Assembly (NCBI RefSeq): GCF_003337435.1
Contig: NZ_QPJS01000005.1
Coordinates: 62,001-126,000, forward strand
From: Schleiferia thermophila
Lineage (GTDB): Bacteria; Bacteroidota; Bacteroidia; Flavobacteriales; Schleiferiaceae
DNA: 64,000 bases
Direction: 5' to 3'
A program made the translations under genes and the position numbers. Positions within the stretch are counted from its first letter, which is position 1. The number at the start of each line of letters is the position of its first letter. The notes under the pieces are model-generated. The model saw nothing but the letters and a program-made list of their open reading frames with translations. It was not told the origin of the DNA and ran no database searches. Below are positions 46,231-54,921 of the stretch, in pieces.

Positions 46231-47988
46231 ATGAAAACTTTTTTCAAAATGTTAATAGCCAGCATCCTGGGTGGTGCCATTTTGCTATCATTGATCATTT
46301 TTATCATCGCTGGCATTGGCATGGCCAGCAAAAAAGAATTTGTGCTGAAAGAAAATACCGTACTGAGCATTGATCTCAATATTCCAATACTCGAAAGAAA
46401 CTACAACAACCCCTTTGAAAACTTTGACCCATTTACCGGGGAGCCGCAGAAGAGCGTTGGTCTGTACGAGCTGATAAAAGCCATCGACGAAGCTTCCGAA
46501 AATGAAAAAATTGCTGGTATTTACCTGAAAGCCGGAAGCGTACAGGCCGGATTTGGCACCTTAAAAGAGTTAAGAGATGCCCTTCTGCGCTTCAAAGATT
46601 CCGGAAAATTTATTATCGCCTATGATGAAAACATGTCGCAGAGAGGCATGTACCTGAGTAGCGTAGCCGACAGCATTTATGTGGCTCCTGAGGGTATTGT
46701 CGAATTTGGCGGCCTATCTACATCTATTCCCTTCTTCAGAAAATTTCTGGAAAATGCCGGCATTAAGGCAGAAGTGGTGCGTGGCAGCAACAACAAGTTT
46801 AAATCGGCCGTAGAACCCTACCTGGAGTATGAAATAAGCGAAGCAAACCGCCAGCAGATTTCTACCTTACAGCAATCCATCTGGGCCGTGATGCGAAGTG
46901 ATATATCCAAATCGAGAAACATAGCTGAAAATACACTGGATGACCTGGCTAATACACGTGAAGCTACCTTGCCGGCAAAAGCAGCCGAATATGGTCTGAT
47001 CACCCGACCTGCTTACATCGATGAGATCCGAAATGTACTTACAACACTTACCAACAATGAAAAATATGACGATGTACATTTTGCAAATGCCTCACAGCTT
47101 CTGTCGACAGCCAGAAAGGAAAAAACAAAAGTTGTGAAAGACAGAATTGCTATCGTATTTGCCCAGGGAGAGATCAACAGCGGAGAGGGGAGCGAAACAC
47201 AAATCGGCAGCGATCGCATCGCGGCTGCCATTCGCAAGGCCCACGAAGATGACAAAGTGAAAGCGATCGTACTCAGGGTAAACAGTCCGGGTGGCTCTGT
47301 ACTCGCCAGTGACATCATTCTCAGAGAGGCTATCCGGGCCAAAGAGAAAAAGCCTTTTATTGTATCCTTTGGCGATCTGGCTGCCTCAGGTGGTTATTAC
47401 ATCTCCTGTATGGCCGATACAATCGTAGCACAACCCACCACCATCACGGGTTCTATTGGTGTATTTGGCCTGTTTTTCAGCGCTCAGGACCTGCTCAACA
47501 ACAAGCTGGGTGTACGTTTTGATGTAGTGAAGACCCACGAATTTGCAGACTTTGGCGCTGTAGACCGCCCGCTCAAAGAAAGTGAAAAGAGATTTCTGCA
47601 GCAGTATATCGATAAGTTCTATGGCGAGTTTTTGCAAAAAGTGGCAACAGGCCGTAAGCTGGATTCGCTTTTTGTGGACAGCATTGGCCAGGGCAGAGTA
47701 TGGACAGGTGGATGGGGCCTGAAACTGGGACTGGTCGATGTGCATGGAGGTCTGAATGATGCACTCAAAATAGCAGCAAAAAAAGCCGGTCTTGAAACCT
47801 ACAAAGTCGTAGAATATCCGGAGCCAGAAAACCCCTTAACTGCGTTTCTCAAACAATTTGGCCTTGATGCCACCAGCCGAATGAAAAAAGAGCTGGGGAT
47901 GCTTTATCCTTATTACGAGAGGATTAAAAACCTCTACAGTCAGCAGGGACTGCTCATGCGAATGGAGTACGATCTAATGTTTGAGTAA
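46231..47988 (+). CDS. sppA: signal peptide peptidase SppA, 67K type
   Basis: Membrane-anchored serine-lysine peptidase that degrades signal peptides left after cleavage. One N-terminal membrane segment (ILGGAILLSLIIFIIAGIG, residues ~11-29), then two tandem S49 domains. The general base K191 is in FKSAVEPY and the nucleophile S386 in LAASGGYYISCMAD, the same Lys/Ser split as the E. coli tandem enzyme. 585 residues, full length. The queuosine-precursor transporter gene begins 6 bp later. Confidence 0.95.
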   Translation: MKTFFKMLIASILGGAILLSLIIFIIAGIGMASKKEFVLKENTVLSIDLNIPILERNYNNPFENFDPFTGEPQKSVGLYELIKAIDEASENEKIAGIYLKAGSVQAGFGTLKELRDALLRFKDSGKFIIAYDENMSQRGMYLSSVADSIYVAPEGIVEFGGLSTSIPFFRKFLENAGIKAEVVRGSNNKFKSAVEPYLEYEISEANRQQISTLQQSIWAVMRSDISKSRNIAENTLDDLANTREATLPAKAAEYGLITRPAYIDEIRNVLTTLTNNEKYDDVHFANASQLLSTARKEKTKVVKDRIAIVFAQGEINSGEGSETQIGSDRIAAAIRKAHEDDKVKAIVLRVNSPGGSVLASDIILREAIRAKEKKPFIVSFGDLAASGGYYISCMADTIVAQPTTITGSIGVFGLFFSAQDLLNNKLGVRFDVVKTHEFADFGAVDRPLKESEKRFLQQYIDKFYGEFLQKVATGRKLDSLFVDSIGQGRVWTGGWGLKLGLVDVHGGLNDALKIAAKKAGLETYKVVEYPEPENPLTAFLKQFGLDATSRMKKELGMLYPYYERIKNLYSQQGLLMRMEYDLMFE

Positions 47989-47994
47989 TCCGTA

Positions 47995-48690
47995 TTGAGC
48001 CGGAAAAGCGAAATTCCCATCACAGATAAAGCACGGAGAGACTTTATGCTACTCTCTGCGCTTTTCGTCAGTGCACTGATCACGTGCAACCTGATAGCCA
48101 ATAAATTTGTGGCCTTGGACCTCGGTTTTAAAACGTTTATCATCTCGGCTGGAGTACTGCCTTATCCCATCACTTTTCTGATCACCGATATCTTATCGGA
48201 AATTTACGGTAAAAAGAAAACACAGGAAGTAGTTTTGTTTGGCTTTGCAGCTGCGCTGTTTACGTTGTTGATACTATTGCTCGGAGCATCTTTTGAGGCC
48301 ATACCCAATTCGGTAGTATCGGATGAGACCTACAATCAGGTGTTTAAAAACTCATGGAGACTCATTGGTGCTTCGATGGTTGCATACATTGTGGCTCAAC
48401 TGGTCGATGTGCGTTTATTTCACTTTTGGAAGCGGCTGACCAAGGGCCGGATGCTATGGGTCCGAAACAATTTTTCGACCATATTGTCCCAGCTGGTTGA
48501 TACGACTTTGGTGGTTACCATCATATTTATTGGGCGGGAAGACCTCCCCACAATAGGCAGGTATATCCTGGATGGATGGATATTTAAAGTCATCATCGCA
48601 GCTCTGGATACACCCTTTTTCTACGCGGGTGTATATTGGTATCGCAAAAAGTATCACCTGTCCTCTGCCCATCAGGAAGTGGACTTCTAA
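47995..48690 (+). CDS. yhhQ: queuosine precursor transporter
   Basis: 231 residues, six predicted helices, YhhQ/VUT family: imports 7-cyano-7-deazaguanine or 7-aminomethyl-7-deazaguanine for tRNA queuosine. Landmarks: ALITCNLIANKFVALDLG, PYPITFLITDILSEIYGKKK (the conserved P..F..TD..SE.YG), QLVDVRLFHFWKRLT, and NNFSTILSQLVDTTLVV. The TTG at 47995 is the likely start, 6 bp after the sppA stop. The following GT-C gene starts 5 bp after its stop, so the three genes are probably one transcript. Confidence 0.9.
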   Translation: MSRKSEIPITDKARRDFMLLSALFVSALITCNLIANKFVALDLGFKTFIISAGVLPYPITFLITDILSEIYGKKKTQEVVLFGFAAALFTLLILLLGASFEAIPNSVVSDETYNQVFKNSWRLIGASMVAYIVAQLVDVRLFHFWKRLTKGRMLWVRNNFSTILSQLVDTTLVVTIIFIGREDLPTIGRYILDGWIFKVIIAALDTPFFYAGVYWYRKKYHLSSAHQEVDF

Positions 48691-48695
48691 AAGAT

Positions 48696-50099
48696 ATGAA
48701 AATCCGATCTCACCGAATTCAATTGTTTCTGCTGCAGGTAGCAGTCATAGCTTTGAAGATCCCGTTTCTAACCCTGGGGTTCGGACCTGAGGAAGACGCC
48801 TGGGGACATGTGTACAACATCATTGAAATTTTTGAGCAAGGCCATTACATAGTGTCGCGTCTTCCCGGTCATCCGGCCTACGAAGCACTGATGTTTCTGC
48901 TTTTTCCGCTGATTGAGTTTCCATTTATCATCAATGTACTTTCAGCTTTGGCAGCGGCTTTTGCCATTCGTGAATTTTATCGCATTGCTGTGTTCATCGG
49001 TATTAAGAGGCCTGTGCTGTGGACCCTGGCTTTTGCTCTGATGCCGGCATTCTTTTTAGGCAGCACCTATGCCATTGATTACAGCTTTACAATCTGGCTG
49101 ATCCTTCTCTCCACAAGAATGCTCCTGAAGCGCAGGTATGTTTCGGCCGGATTGGCCATTGGGTTGGCCACGGCCTTTCGCATTACCTCATTGGCCATGT
49201 TGCTTCCTGCAGTTCTGTATCTGTACATGCAAAAGTCCAGATTCAGAAATTACCTCTTGATCCTATTATCTTCTGCCGCTGTGTCTTTGGTTTTTTACAC
49301 ACCGGCTATACATCAGTATGGTATTGGATTTTTCGATTATCACAAGCCACCCGGTCCGGGATTTTTAAAGGCCTTTTACAAGCTCACCTTTGGTGCCATA
49401 GGAATTATGGGTGTTGCAGGTTGTATCCTGTTGGTCATCAATGTGGCCAAAAATTCAATTGGACAGGTGGTCATCGGTCTTAAAAATCCGTTTTCCATCT
49501 ATCTGCTTAGCGGATTGATGTTGTTTGTCTTGTCCTACTTGATGCTTCCAGAAAAATCGGCATTTGCCATACCCATTTACACCTTTTTATTTCTGATTTT
49601 GGGCACTTTTGAAAACAAAGGTTATCAGGACTACGGACTGGCGATGATGTGTATTTCGCTCTTTGCATTTGGCATCCAGTTTATTCATCCTTTTAGAGGA
49701 GCAAATCCTTTGTCATATTCCATCTCGGTGCAGTCTGCCGATCAGGAAATTCAGTTCTCTCCTCATGTGGGGCTTTATTTTTCAGAACTTCAAAAAAGAA
49801 AAAACAAACTGAAATATGCCAATGCTGCTTATGAAACACTGGCCGGAATGCCTCCCTCCCAAACAGCGGTAATCACTGGTTGGTGGTATGCACAGCTCAA
49901 AACAATGGAATGGCTTAGGGATGAAGAATTGCCTGTAAAACTGGTCTATTACGTAAATGAGAAAGAGTTGGAGGAATTGGTTCGTCAAGGCTATCAATTC
50001 CGACATCTGGAAGACCTCCATGAGGTAAACGACCGGCTAAAAAACACCAACATTCAATTACGATCAGAACCCATAACCATCAGCTACGATGAGCAATGA
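48696..50099 (+). CDS. GT-C-like integral membrane protein (putative glycosyltransferase)
   Basis: 467 residues with about ten membrane helices and a ~90-residue soluble C-terminal part. The start at MKIRSHRIQLF (48696) is preferred; 48636 would run into the transporter gene. An acidic pair in the first external loop (GPEEDAWGHVYNI) is placed as the catalytic Asp/Glu of ArnT/PMT-type GT-C enzymes, and HPAYEALMFLLFPLIEFP follows. It may transfer sugars from a lipid carrier, but no defined family is claimed. The stop overlaps the Rid gene start by 11 bp. Confidence 0.65.
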   Translation: MKIRSHRIQLFLLQVAVIALKIPFLTLGFGPEEDAWGHVYNIIEIFEQGHYIVSRLPGHPAYEALMFLLFPLIEFPFIINVLSALAAAFAIREFYRIAVFIGIKRPVLWTLAFALMPAFFLGSTYAIDYSFTIWLILLSTRMLLKRRYVSAGLAIGLATAFRITSLAMLLPAVLYLYMQKSRFRNYLLILLSSAAVSLVFYTPAIHQYGIGFFDYHKPPGPGFLKAFYKLTFGAIGIMGVAGCILLVINVAKNSIGQVVIGLKNPFSIYLLSGLMLFVLSYLMLPEKSAFAIPIYTFLFLILGTFENKGYQDYGLAMMCISLFAFGIQFIHPFRGANPLSYSISVQSADQEIQFSPHVGLYFSELQKRKNKLKYANAAYETLAGMPPSQTAVITGWWYAQLKTMEWLRDEELPVKLVYYVNEKELEELVRQGYQFRHLEDLHEVNDRLKNTNIQLRSEPITISYDEQ

Positions 50100-50520
50100 A
50101 CACATCACAACCGGACAGGCACCTAAACCCGTAGGTCTGTATCCACATGCCAGGAGAGTGGGAAACCTGCTTTTTCTATCAGGCGTAGGGCCAAGAGTGG
50201 CAGGCTCAGGCCCAAACGATTCGGCAGTACCCGGATTGGTCCTCGACCACAATGGAAATTTTAAAGAATTTGACTTCGAGGCACAGGTTCACTCTGTATT
50301 TCAGAATGTGAAAGCCATATTGGAGGCCAGCGGCAGCAAATGGGAAAATCTGGTGGATGTGACCGTATTTCTGGTGAATATGAAAAGAGACTTTCACACC
50401 TTCAACCGCATCTATGCAGCGTATTTTAAGGACAATCAACCCTGCCGTACTACGGTCGAAGTCAATGCCCTGCCTACACCTATTGCCATAGAACTGAAGT
50501 GCATCGCAGTAATAGAGTGA
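50089..50520 (+). CDS. Rid-family protein, 2-aminomuconate deaminase-like
   Basis: 143 residues, YjgF/YER057c/UK114 fold. Opening APKPVGLYPHARRVGNLLFLSGVGPR, then FEAQVHSVFQNVKAILEASG, ENLVDVTVFLVNMKRDF and the arginine-containing end PCRTTVEVNALP (Arg needed for imine hydrolysis). The insertion (GSGPNDSAVPGLVLDHNGNF) is shared with 2-aminomuconate deaminases rather than with RidA. In the absence of a kynurenine or aminophenol pathway nearby, a general imine-deaminase or regulatory role is equally possible. Translationally coupled to the GT-C gene by overlap. Confidence 0.85.
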   Translation: MSNEHITTGQAPKPVGLYPHARRVGNLLFLSGVGPRVAGSGPNDSAVPGLVLDHNGNFKEFDFEAQVHSVFQNVKAILEASGSKWENLVDVTVFLVNMKRDFHTFNRIYAAYFKDNQPCRTTVEVNALPTPIAIELKCIAVIE

Positions 50521-51153
50521 ACCATTGATTTTACCGGGCTTATACATCACAATAGTAAAGGAAAACCCCCTTAAGTCTGGCATGATATCGGGCGGGTGAT
50601 TGGCCACAACATTGTAGCCAACACCTGTTTCGCCCATCACTCTTTCTCACTCCATAGCAAATGAGGTCGATAAAAGATGCAAATTCCGAAGTGCGATTGG
50701 TCTCTACTTCAGGAGCTACCGGGTTTGGTATGGGGAAATTGTTGCTCTTATTAATTTTTTTTCACTTGTAAATGCACTTCCTGATGTGCTGCTTTGAAAG
50801 TATTTGCCTGATGAAATTTGTCTTTTCTGGTTTTAGTGAGCGTATATGCAGGCAAAGGCACTTATCCGAGATGAACGGTACTGATTACCTTCTCACTTAA
50901 TGTGGTAAAGCTGGTAAAAAGTACTAATTTCCAGACTTTATAAATATGGAAAATGAGATGCTGAACTTAAAAAAAAAATCCCGGACTTGTGGTCCGGGAC
51001 TTTAAGTGGCTTAAAGCGATTAACACAAAATTTACCCAAATGAAAAAAGCGCACTTAATTGGAAAGAACGTTGATCATTTAAGGTCAATCTTTGTACCAA
51101 AAAGTGACTTTTGAGGGTCAGGGTTGTTAATGATAGATTAAAATTTGAAATAA
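50521..51153. other. intergenic region between the Rid gene and ychF
   Basis: About 630 bp with no supported gene on either strand; short frames lack codon bias. The only clear element is the ychF terminator (50969-51000). Confidence 0.55.
50969..51000 (-). terminator. rho-independent terminator of ychF
   Basis: TCCCGGAC (50979-50986), TTGTG, GTCCGGGA (50992-50999). A9-10 precedes it on the plus strand, giving a T run for the minus transcript. About 155 nt beyond the ychF stop. Confidence 0.8.
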
Positions 51154-52248
51154 TTACACATTGAATCTAAAATGCATGATATCACCGTCTTTTACCACAT
51201 ACTCTTTGCCTTCAATGCGCAGTTTGCCGGCTTCTCTCACGGCTGCTTCTGAGCCATATCGGATGTAGTCTTCAAAAGAGATGACCTCTGCTCTGATAAA
51301 TCCTTTTTCAAAATCGGAATGAATTACCCCGGCTGCTTTGGGTGCGGTATCGCCTTTGCGTATGGTCCATGCTCTGACTTCCTTTTCGCCTGCAGTAAAA
51401 AAAGTCTGCAGGTTGAGCAGCTCATATGCGGCTCGGATCAAGCGGTTAACTCCGGGTTCTTCAAGACCCAGCTCTTCAAGGAATAGTCTGCGTTCTTCAT
51501 AGCTCTCGAGCTCGGCAATTTCACTTTCAATCTTAGCTGCCAGCAGAAGGACGCCGGAGTTTTCGGTCTTGGCGATTTCTCTGATTTTTTCCACCCATTC
51601 ATTGCCGGTAGCAGCGGATTGTTCATCTACATTGCACACATAGAGTACAGGTTTGGCGGTGAGCAATTGCAAGCCCTTGACAATCTCAGTTTCATCCTCG
51701 TTTTGAGGGACAAACATTCTTGCATTTTTTCCTTCCAGCAGGAGATTTCTAATTTGGGTCGTGACGGCCAGTTCCTTGGCTGCTGTTTTATCTCCGGTTT
51801 TAGCTGCTTTTTCTATCCTGCTGATCCGTTTTTCTATGGTTTCAAGGTCTTTGAGTTGCAGCTCGATGTCTATTACCTCCTTGTCCCTTACGGGATCTAC
51901 TGAACCATCTACATGGATGATGTTGGGGTCGTCAAAACAGCGAAGCACATGAAGTATGGCATGTGTTTCTCTGATGTTACCGAGAAACTGGTTGCCTAAT
52001 CCTTCGCCTTTAGAGGCCCCTTTGACCAAACCCGCAATATCAACAATCTCTACGGTAGCCGGTACCACTCTTTGTGGTTTGACCAATTCGGCGAGCTTCT
52101 CAAGCCTGGGATCCGGCACATTTACCACGCCCACATTCGGCTCTATGGTGCAAAAAGGAAAGTTTGCACTCTGTGCTTTGGCATTTGACAGACAGTTGAA
52201 CAAGGTGGACTTCCCTACATTTGGGAGTCCTACAATTCCACATTTCAT
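51154..52248 (-). CDS. ychF: redox-regulated ATPase YchF (Obg-like)
   Basis: OBG-family P-loop protein that hydrolyses ATP rather than GTP and binds ribosomes. [15 protein letters not shown] (G1), [29 protein letters not shown] (G3), YVCNVDE replacing NKxD (the ATP-selecting G4), and the C-terminal TGS domain ([32 protein letters not shown]). 364 residues. Own promoter (TACTTTTG) and terminator. Confidence 0.96.
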   Translation of the reverse strand: MKCGIVGLPNVGKSTLFNCLSNAKAQSANFPFCTIEPNVGVVNVPDPRLEKLAELVKPQRVVPATVEIVDIAGLVKGASKGEGLGNQFLGNIRETHAILHVLRCFDDPNIIHVDGSVDPVRDKEVIDIELQLKDLETIEKRISRIEKAAKTGDKTAAKELAVTTQIRNLLLEGKNARMFVPQNEDETEIVKGLQLLTAKPVLYVCNVDEQSAATGNEWVEKIREIAKTENSGVLLLAAKIESEIAELESYEERRLFLEELGLEEPGVNRLIRAAYELLNLQTFFTAGEKEVRAWTIRKGDTAPKAAGVIHSDFEKGFIRAEVISFEDYIRYGSEAAVREAGKLRIEGKEYVVKDGDIMHFRFNV

Positions 52249-52271
52249 TTATTTACAATACAATAGACCGG

Positions 52272-52279
52272 CAAAAGTA
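52272..52279 (-). promoter_or_regulatory. -7 element TACTTTTG of ychF
   Basis: Exact TAnnTTTG match on the minus strand, 23 bp before the ATG at 52248. Confidence 0.5.
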
Positions 52280-52402
52280 GATGAACATACGATTAAACAT
52301 TCTATAATTTTCGATGAGCTGGTTTGGTTTTGAAGTGTGCTTTTGCCTTGTAGTCCGAAATTTTTTCTCCGGCTTTCAGAAGCTTAAGCTGGATAGAAGC
52401 AC

Positions 52403-53446
52403 TTACTGAATGAAAGTATTTTCGATTTTCAATCCTTTGAGTATTTCAACGCATTGCCGGATCTGATGATCATCAATGTTGAGGTGAGTCACCATTCGTA
52501 GCCATCCCTGACCCATATAGATGCATCTGATCCCATTTTTTTCCAGCGTTTTCTGAACGTGTATTGGATCAGCGGAAGTCCGGAAAAAGATGATATTGGT
52601 CTCAGGATCAATCACTTCTGTCACCCAGTCAAGTTTTTTTAGGGTTGTTGCAAGATCAGTAGCCCGCCGATGGTCGTCGGCCAGGCGCTCAATGTGGTGG
52701 GTGAGTGCATAGATGCCGGCAGCCGCCAACAAGCCGCTTTGCCGCATTCCTCCGCCGAGTCTTTTGCGGATGCGCCTGGCTTTGGCTATAAACTCCCTAT
52801 CGCCCATCAATAAGCTTCCTACCGGACATCCCAATCCTTTGGACAAGCATATGCTCATGCTGTCGGCCAATCCGTGATAATCAGATGGTTTTTCCCCTTT
52901 TGCTACCAGCGCGTTGTAAATCCTTGCCCCGTCGATATGTACTTTTAGTCCTAGCCTTCGGGCCTCATCAGACAATTTTCGGATGTGTGAAACTGCGTAG
53001 CATGTACCTCCTGCTTTGTTTACTGTATTTTCCAATGAAAGCAAGGATGACCGGGCATGATGGTCATCAGCCGCATTGATGTTCTGGCTTAGCGAACCGG
53101 GAGCTATCATTCCTCTTACACCGTCGAGCAGCCGCACACTGCAGTGGGCATTGGCAGCTATTCCCCCGCCTTCATACCAATAAATATGAGAAAGGCGATG
53201 GCAGAGTACTTCGTCGCCGGGTTGTGTATGGACCATGATAGCGATTTGATTGCACATCGTCCCTGAAGGGCAGAACAGTGCCGCATCGAAACCCCAGATT
53301 TCCGCTGCCATTTGCTCCAATCGGGCTGTTGTCGGATCCTTGTCGATCACATCATCGCCAAGAGGGGCCTCCAGCATGGCTTTTTTCATTTCGACAGTTG
53401 GAAGGGTCACCGTGTCGCTGCGCAAATCGATGCTTTCGGTAGTCAT
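52403..53446 (-). CDS. ltaE: low-specificity L-threonine aldolase
   Basis: PLP enzyme cleaving L-threonine/allo-threonine to glycine and acetaldehyde. IDLRSDTVTLPT at the start, FCPSGTMCNQIAI (phosphate loop), HIDGARIYNALVA, and the PLP lysine in the CLSKGLGCPVGSL segment, all family landmarks. 347 residues. Monocistronic, divergent from the GH13 lipoprotein gene with a 90-bp spacer. It could feed glycine to the glycine cleavage system (gcvH) in the same window. Confidence 0.94.
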   Translation of the reverse strand: MTTESIDLRSDTVTLPTVEMKKAMLEAPLGDDVIDKDPTTARLEQMAAEIWGFDAALFCPSGTMCNQIAIMVHTQPGDEVLCHRLSHIYWYEGGGIAANAHCSVRLLDGVRGMIAPGSLSQNINAADDHHARSSLLSLENTVNKAGGTCYAVSHIRKLSDEARRLGLKVHIDGARIYNALVAKGEKPSDYHGLADSMSICLSKGLGCPVGSLLMGDREFIAKARRIRKRLGGGMRQSGLLAAAGIYALTHHIERLADDHRRATDLATTLKKLDWVTEVIDPETNIIFFRTSADPIHVQKTLEKNGIRCIYMGQGWLRMVTHLNIDDHQIRQCVEILKGLKIENTFIQ

Positions 53447-53535
53447 TGATTTTAGTTTTATGCAAATAAAATTTTTAGTTAGTTTGTCAAATCAAATATT
53501 TTGTTTCTTTTCAATTGGATAAAACCATCAGGCTT

Positions 53536-54921
53536 ATGCTTCCAAAGTTTTGTATTGTCCGATATCTTTCGTTGGCCTTCTTGCTGGTCTTTGCTTCTAC
53601 ATGTACCCATCAAAAGGCACGTCAGAGCAGCAATGAAATATGTAAAAATCAAGGTATAGAAGTGCCTGAATGGGCAAGAAAAGCCCCCATCTACCAGGTA
53701 AATATCCGACAATTCACTCCTGAGGGTACGATCAATGCATTTTCCAAACACTTACCACGACTGGCAGAGATGAATGTGAAAATCCTGTGGATCATGCCTG
53801 TGCAGCCCATAGGAAAGCTCAACAGAAAAGGCCCTCTTGGAAGCTACTACAGCATCGCTGACTACCGGTCGGTGCATCAGGATTATGGCACGCTTGATGA
53901 CTTCAGGAATATGGTAATTGAAGCACACCGACTGGGCATGAGGGTAATACTTGACTGGGTGGCCAATCATACGGCCTGGGACCATCCATGGATTGAAACG
54001 CATCCGGAGTGGTATAAAAAAGATGAAAACGGACGCATTGTGCCCCCCATACCGGACTGGAGTGATGTAGCACAGCTCGACTACTCAAATGCCGAGTTAA
54101 GAGAAGCCATGAAAAATGAAATGAAATTCTGGATTTTTGAAACAGATATTGATGGATTTCGATGTGATGTGGCTGAAATGGTTCCGGGAGGCTTTTGGTC
54201 CAATACATTTCGGGAACTCAACCAAATAAAACCTCTGTATCTGCTGGCCGAGGCCGAAGGCGTTGAAATGCACGAAAATTTCCACGCCACCTATGGCTGG
54301 CACCTGCACCATATCATGAACAAAATCGCTAAGGGCGATACCACCGCCGAGGCCATTGACAGCTATCTCGAAACACAAAACAAGGAAGGCTACAGAAGCA
54401 ATATGCAGCGCATGTATTTCACCAGCAATCACGATGAAAACAGCTGGAACGGAACGGAGTTTGAGCGATTGGGACCGCTTCATCAGGCGATGTTTGTCAC
54501 CATGGCGTTCTTGCCTAATGCAGTGCCGATGATCTACACCGGGCAGGAGTCGGCCCTCAACAGGAGATTGAAATTTTTTGATCGCGATCCGGTAGACTGG
54601 GCAGATTTTCCCCTGATGGATTTTTACAAAAAAATCTTTGAACTCTACACCACCCATCCGGCTGTGACAGCCGCCTGCCCTACCGGTGATTTTCTCCGAC
54701 TCGACAATGGTCCATACCCCAATCTATATGTATACATGCGGGCAAAAGATGACAAAAAAGTGCTGGTGATAGCCAATATGGAAAAGGAAACGGTTACTCT
54801 GCCTGAGCTGGAACTTATATTCGGAGAGTGGACAGATCTCTTTACCGGAAAGAAAAAAACCATAAAGGCAGGTACAGAAATCGCTCTCGGCTCGGGTGAG
54901 TATTTAGTTTTGTACATCTGA
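53536..54921 (+). CDS. GH13 alpha-amylase-family lipoprotein
   Basis: 462 residues from MLPKFCIVRY; signal peptide with lipobox VFASTC, so anchored in the envelope. GH13 barrel with all three catalytic residues: D211 (DGFRCDVAEM), E239 (LLAEAEG), D300 (TSNHDEN), and the region I motif DWVANHTAWDHPW. Short and single-domain apart from a C-terminal beta domain (LVIANMEKETVTLPELELI). It likely hydrolyses maltodextrins near the membrane, downstream of the secreted amylase at 12778. TTG at 53515 is an alternative start. Convergent and overlapping by 18 bp with mutS2. Confidence 0.93.
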   Translation: MLPKFCIVRYLSLAFLLVFASTCTHQKARQSSNEICKNQGIEVPEWARKAPIYQVNIRQFTPEGTINAFSKHLPRLAEMNVKILWIMPVQPIGKLNRKGPLGSYYSIADYRSVHQDYGTLDDFRNMVIEAHRLGMRVILDWVANHTAWDHPWIETHPEWYKKDENGRIVPPIPDWSDVAQLDYSNAELREAMKNEMKFWIFETDIDGFRCDVAEMVPGGFWSNTFRELNQIKPLYLLAEAEGVEMHENFHATYGWHLHHIMNKIAKGDTTAEAIDSYLETQNKEGYRSNMQRMYFTSNHDENSWNGTEFERLGPLHQAMFVTMAFLPNAVPMIYTGQESALNRRLKFFDRDPVDWADFPLMDFYKKIFELYTTHPAVTAACPTGDFLRLDNGPYPNLYVYMRAKDDKKVLVIANMEKETVTLPELELIFGEWTDLFTGKKKTIKAGTEIALGSGEYLVLYI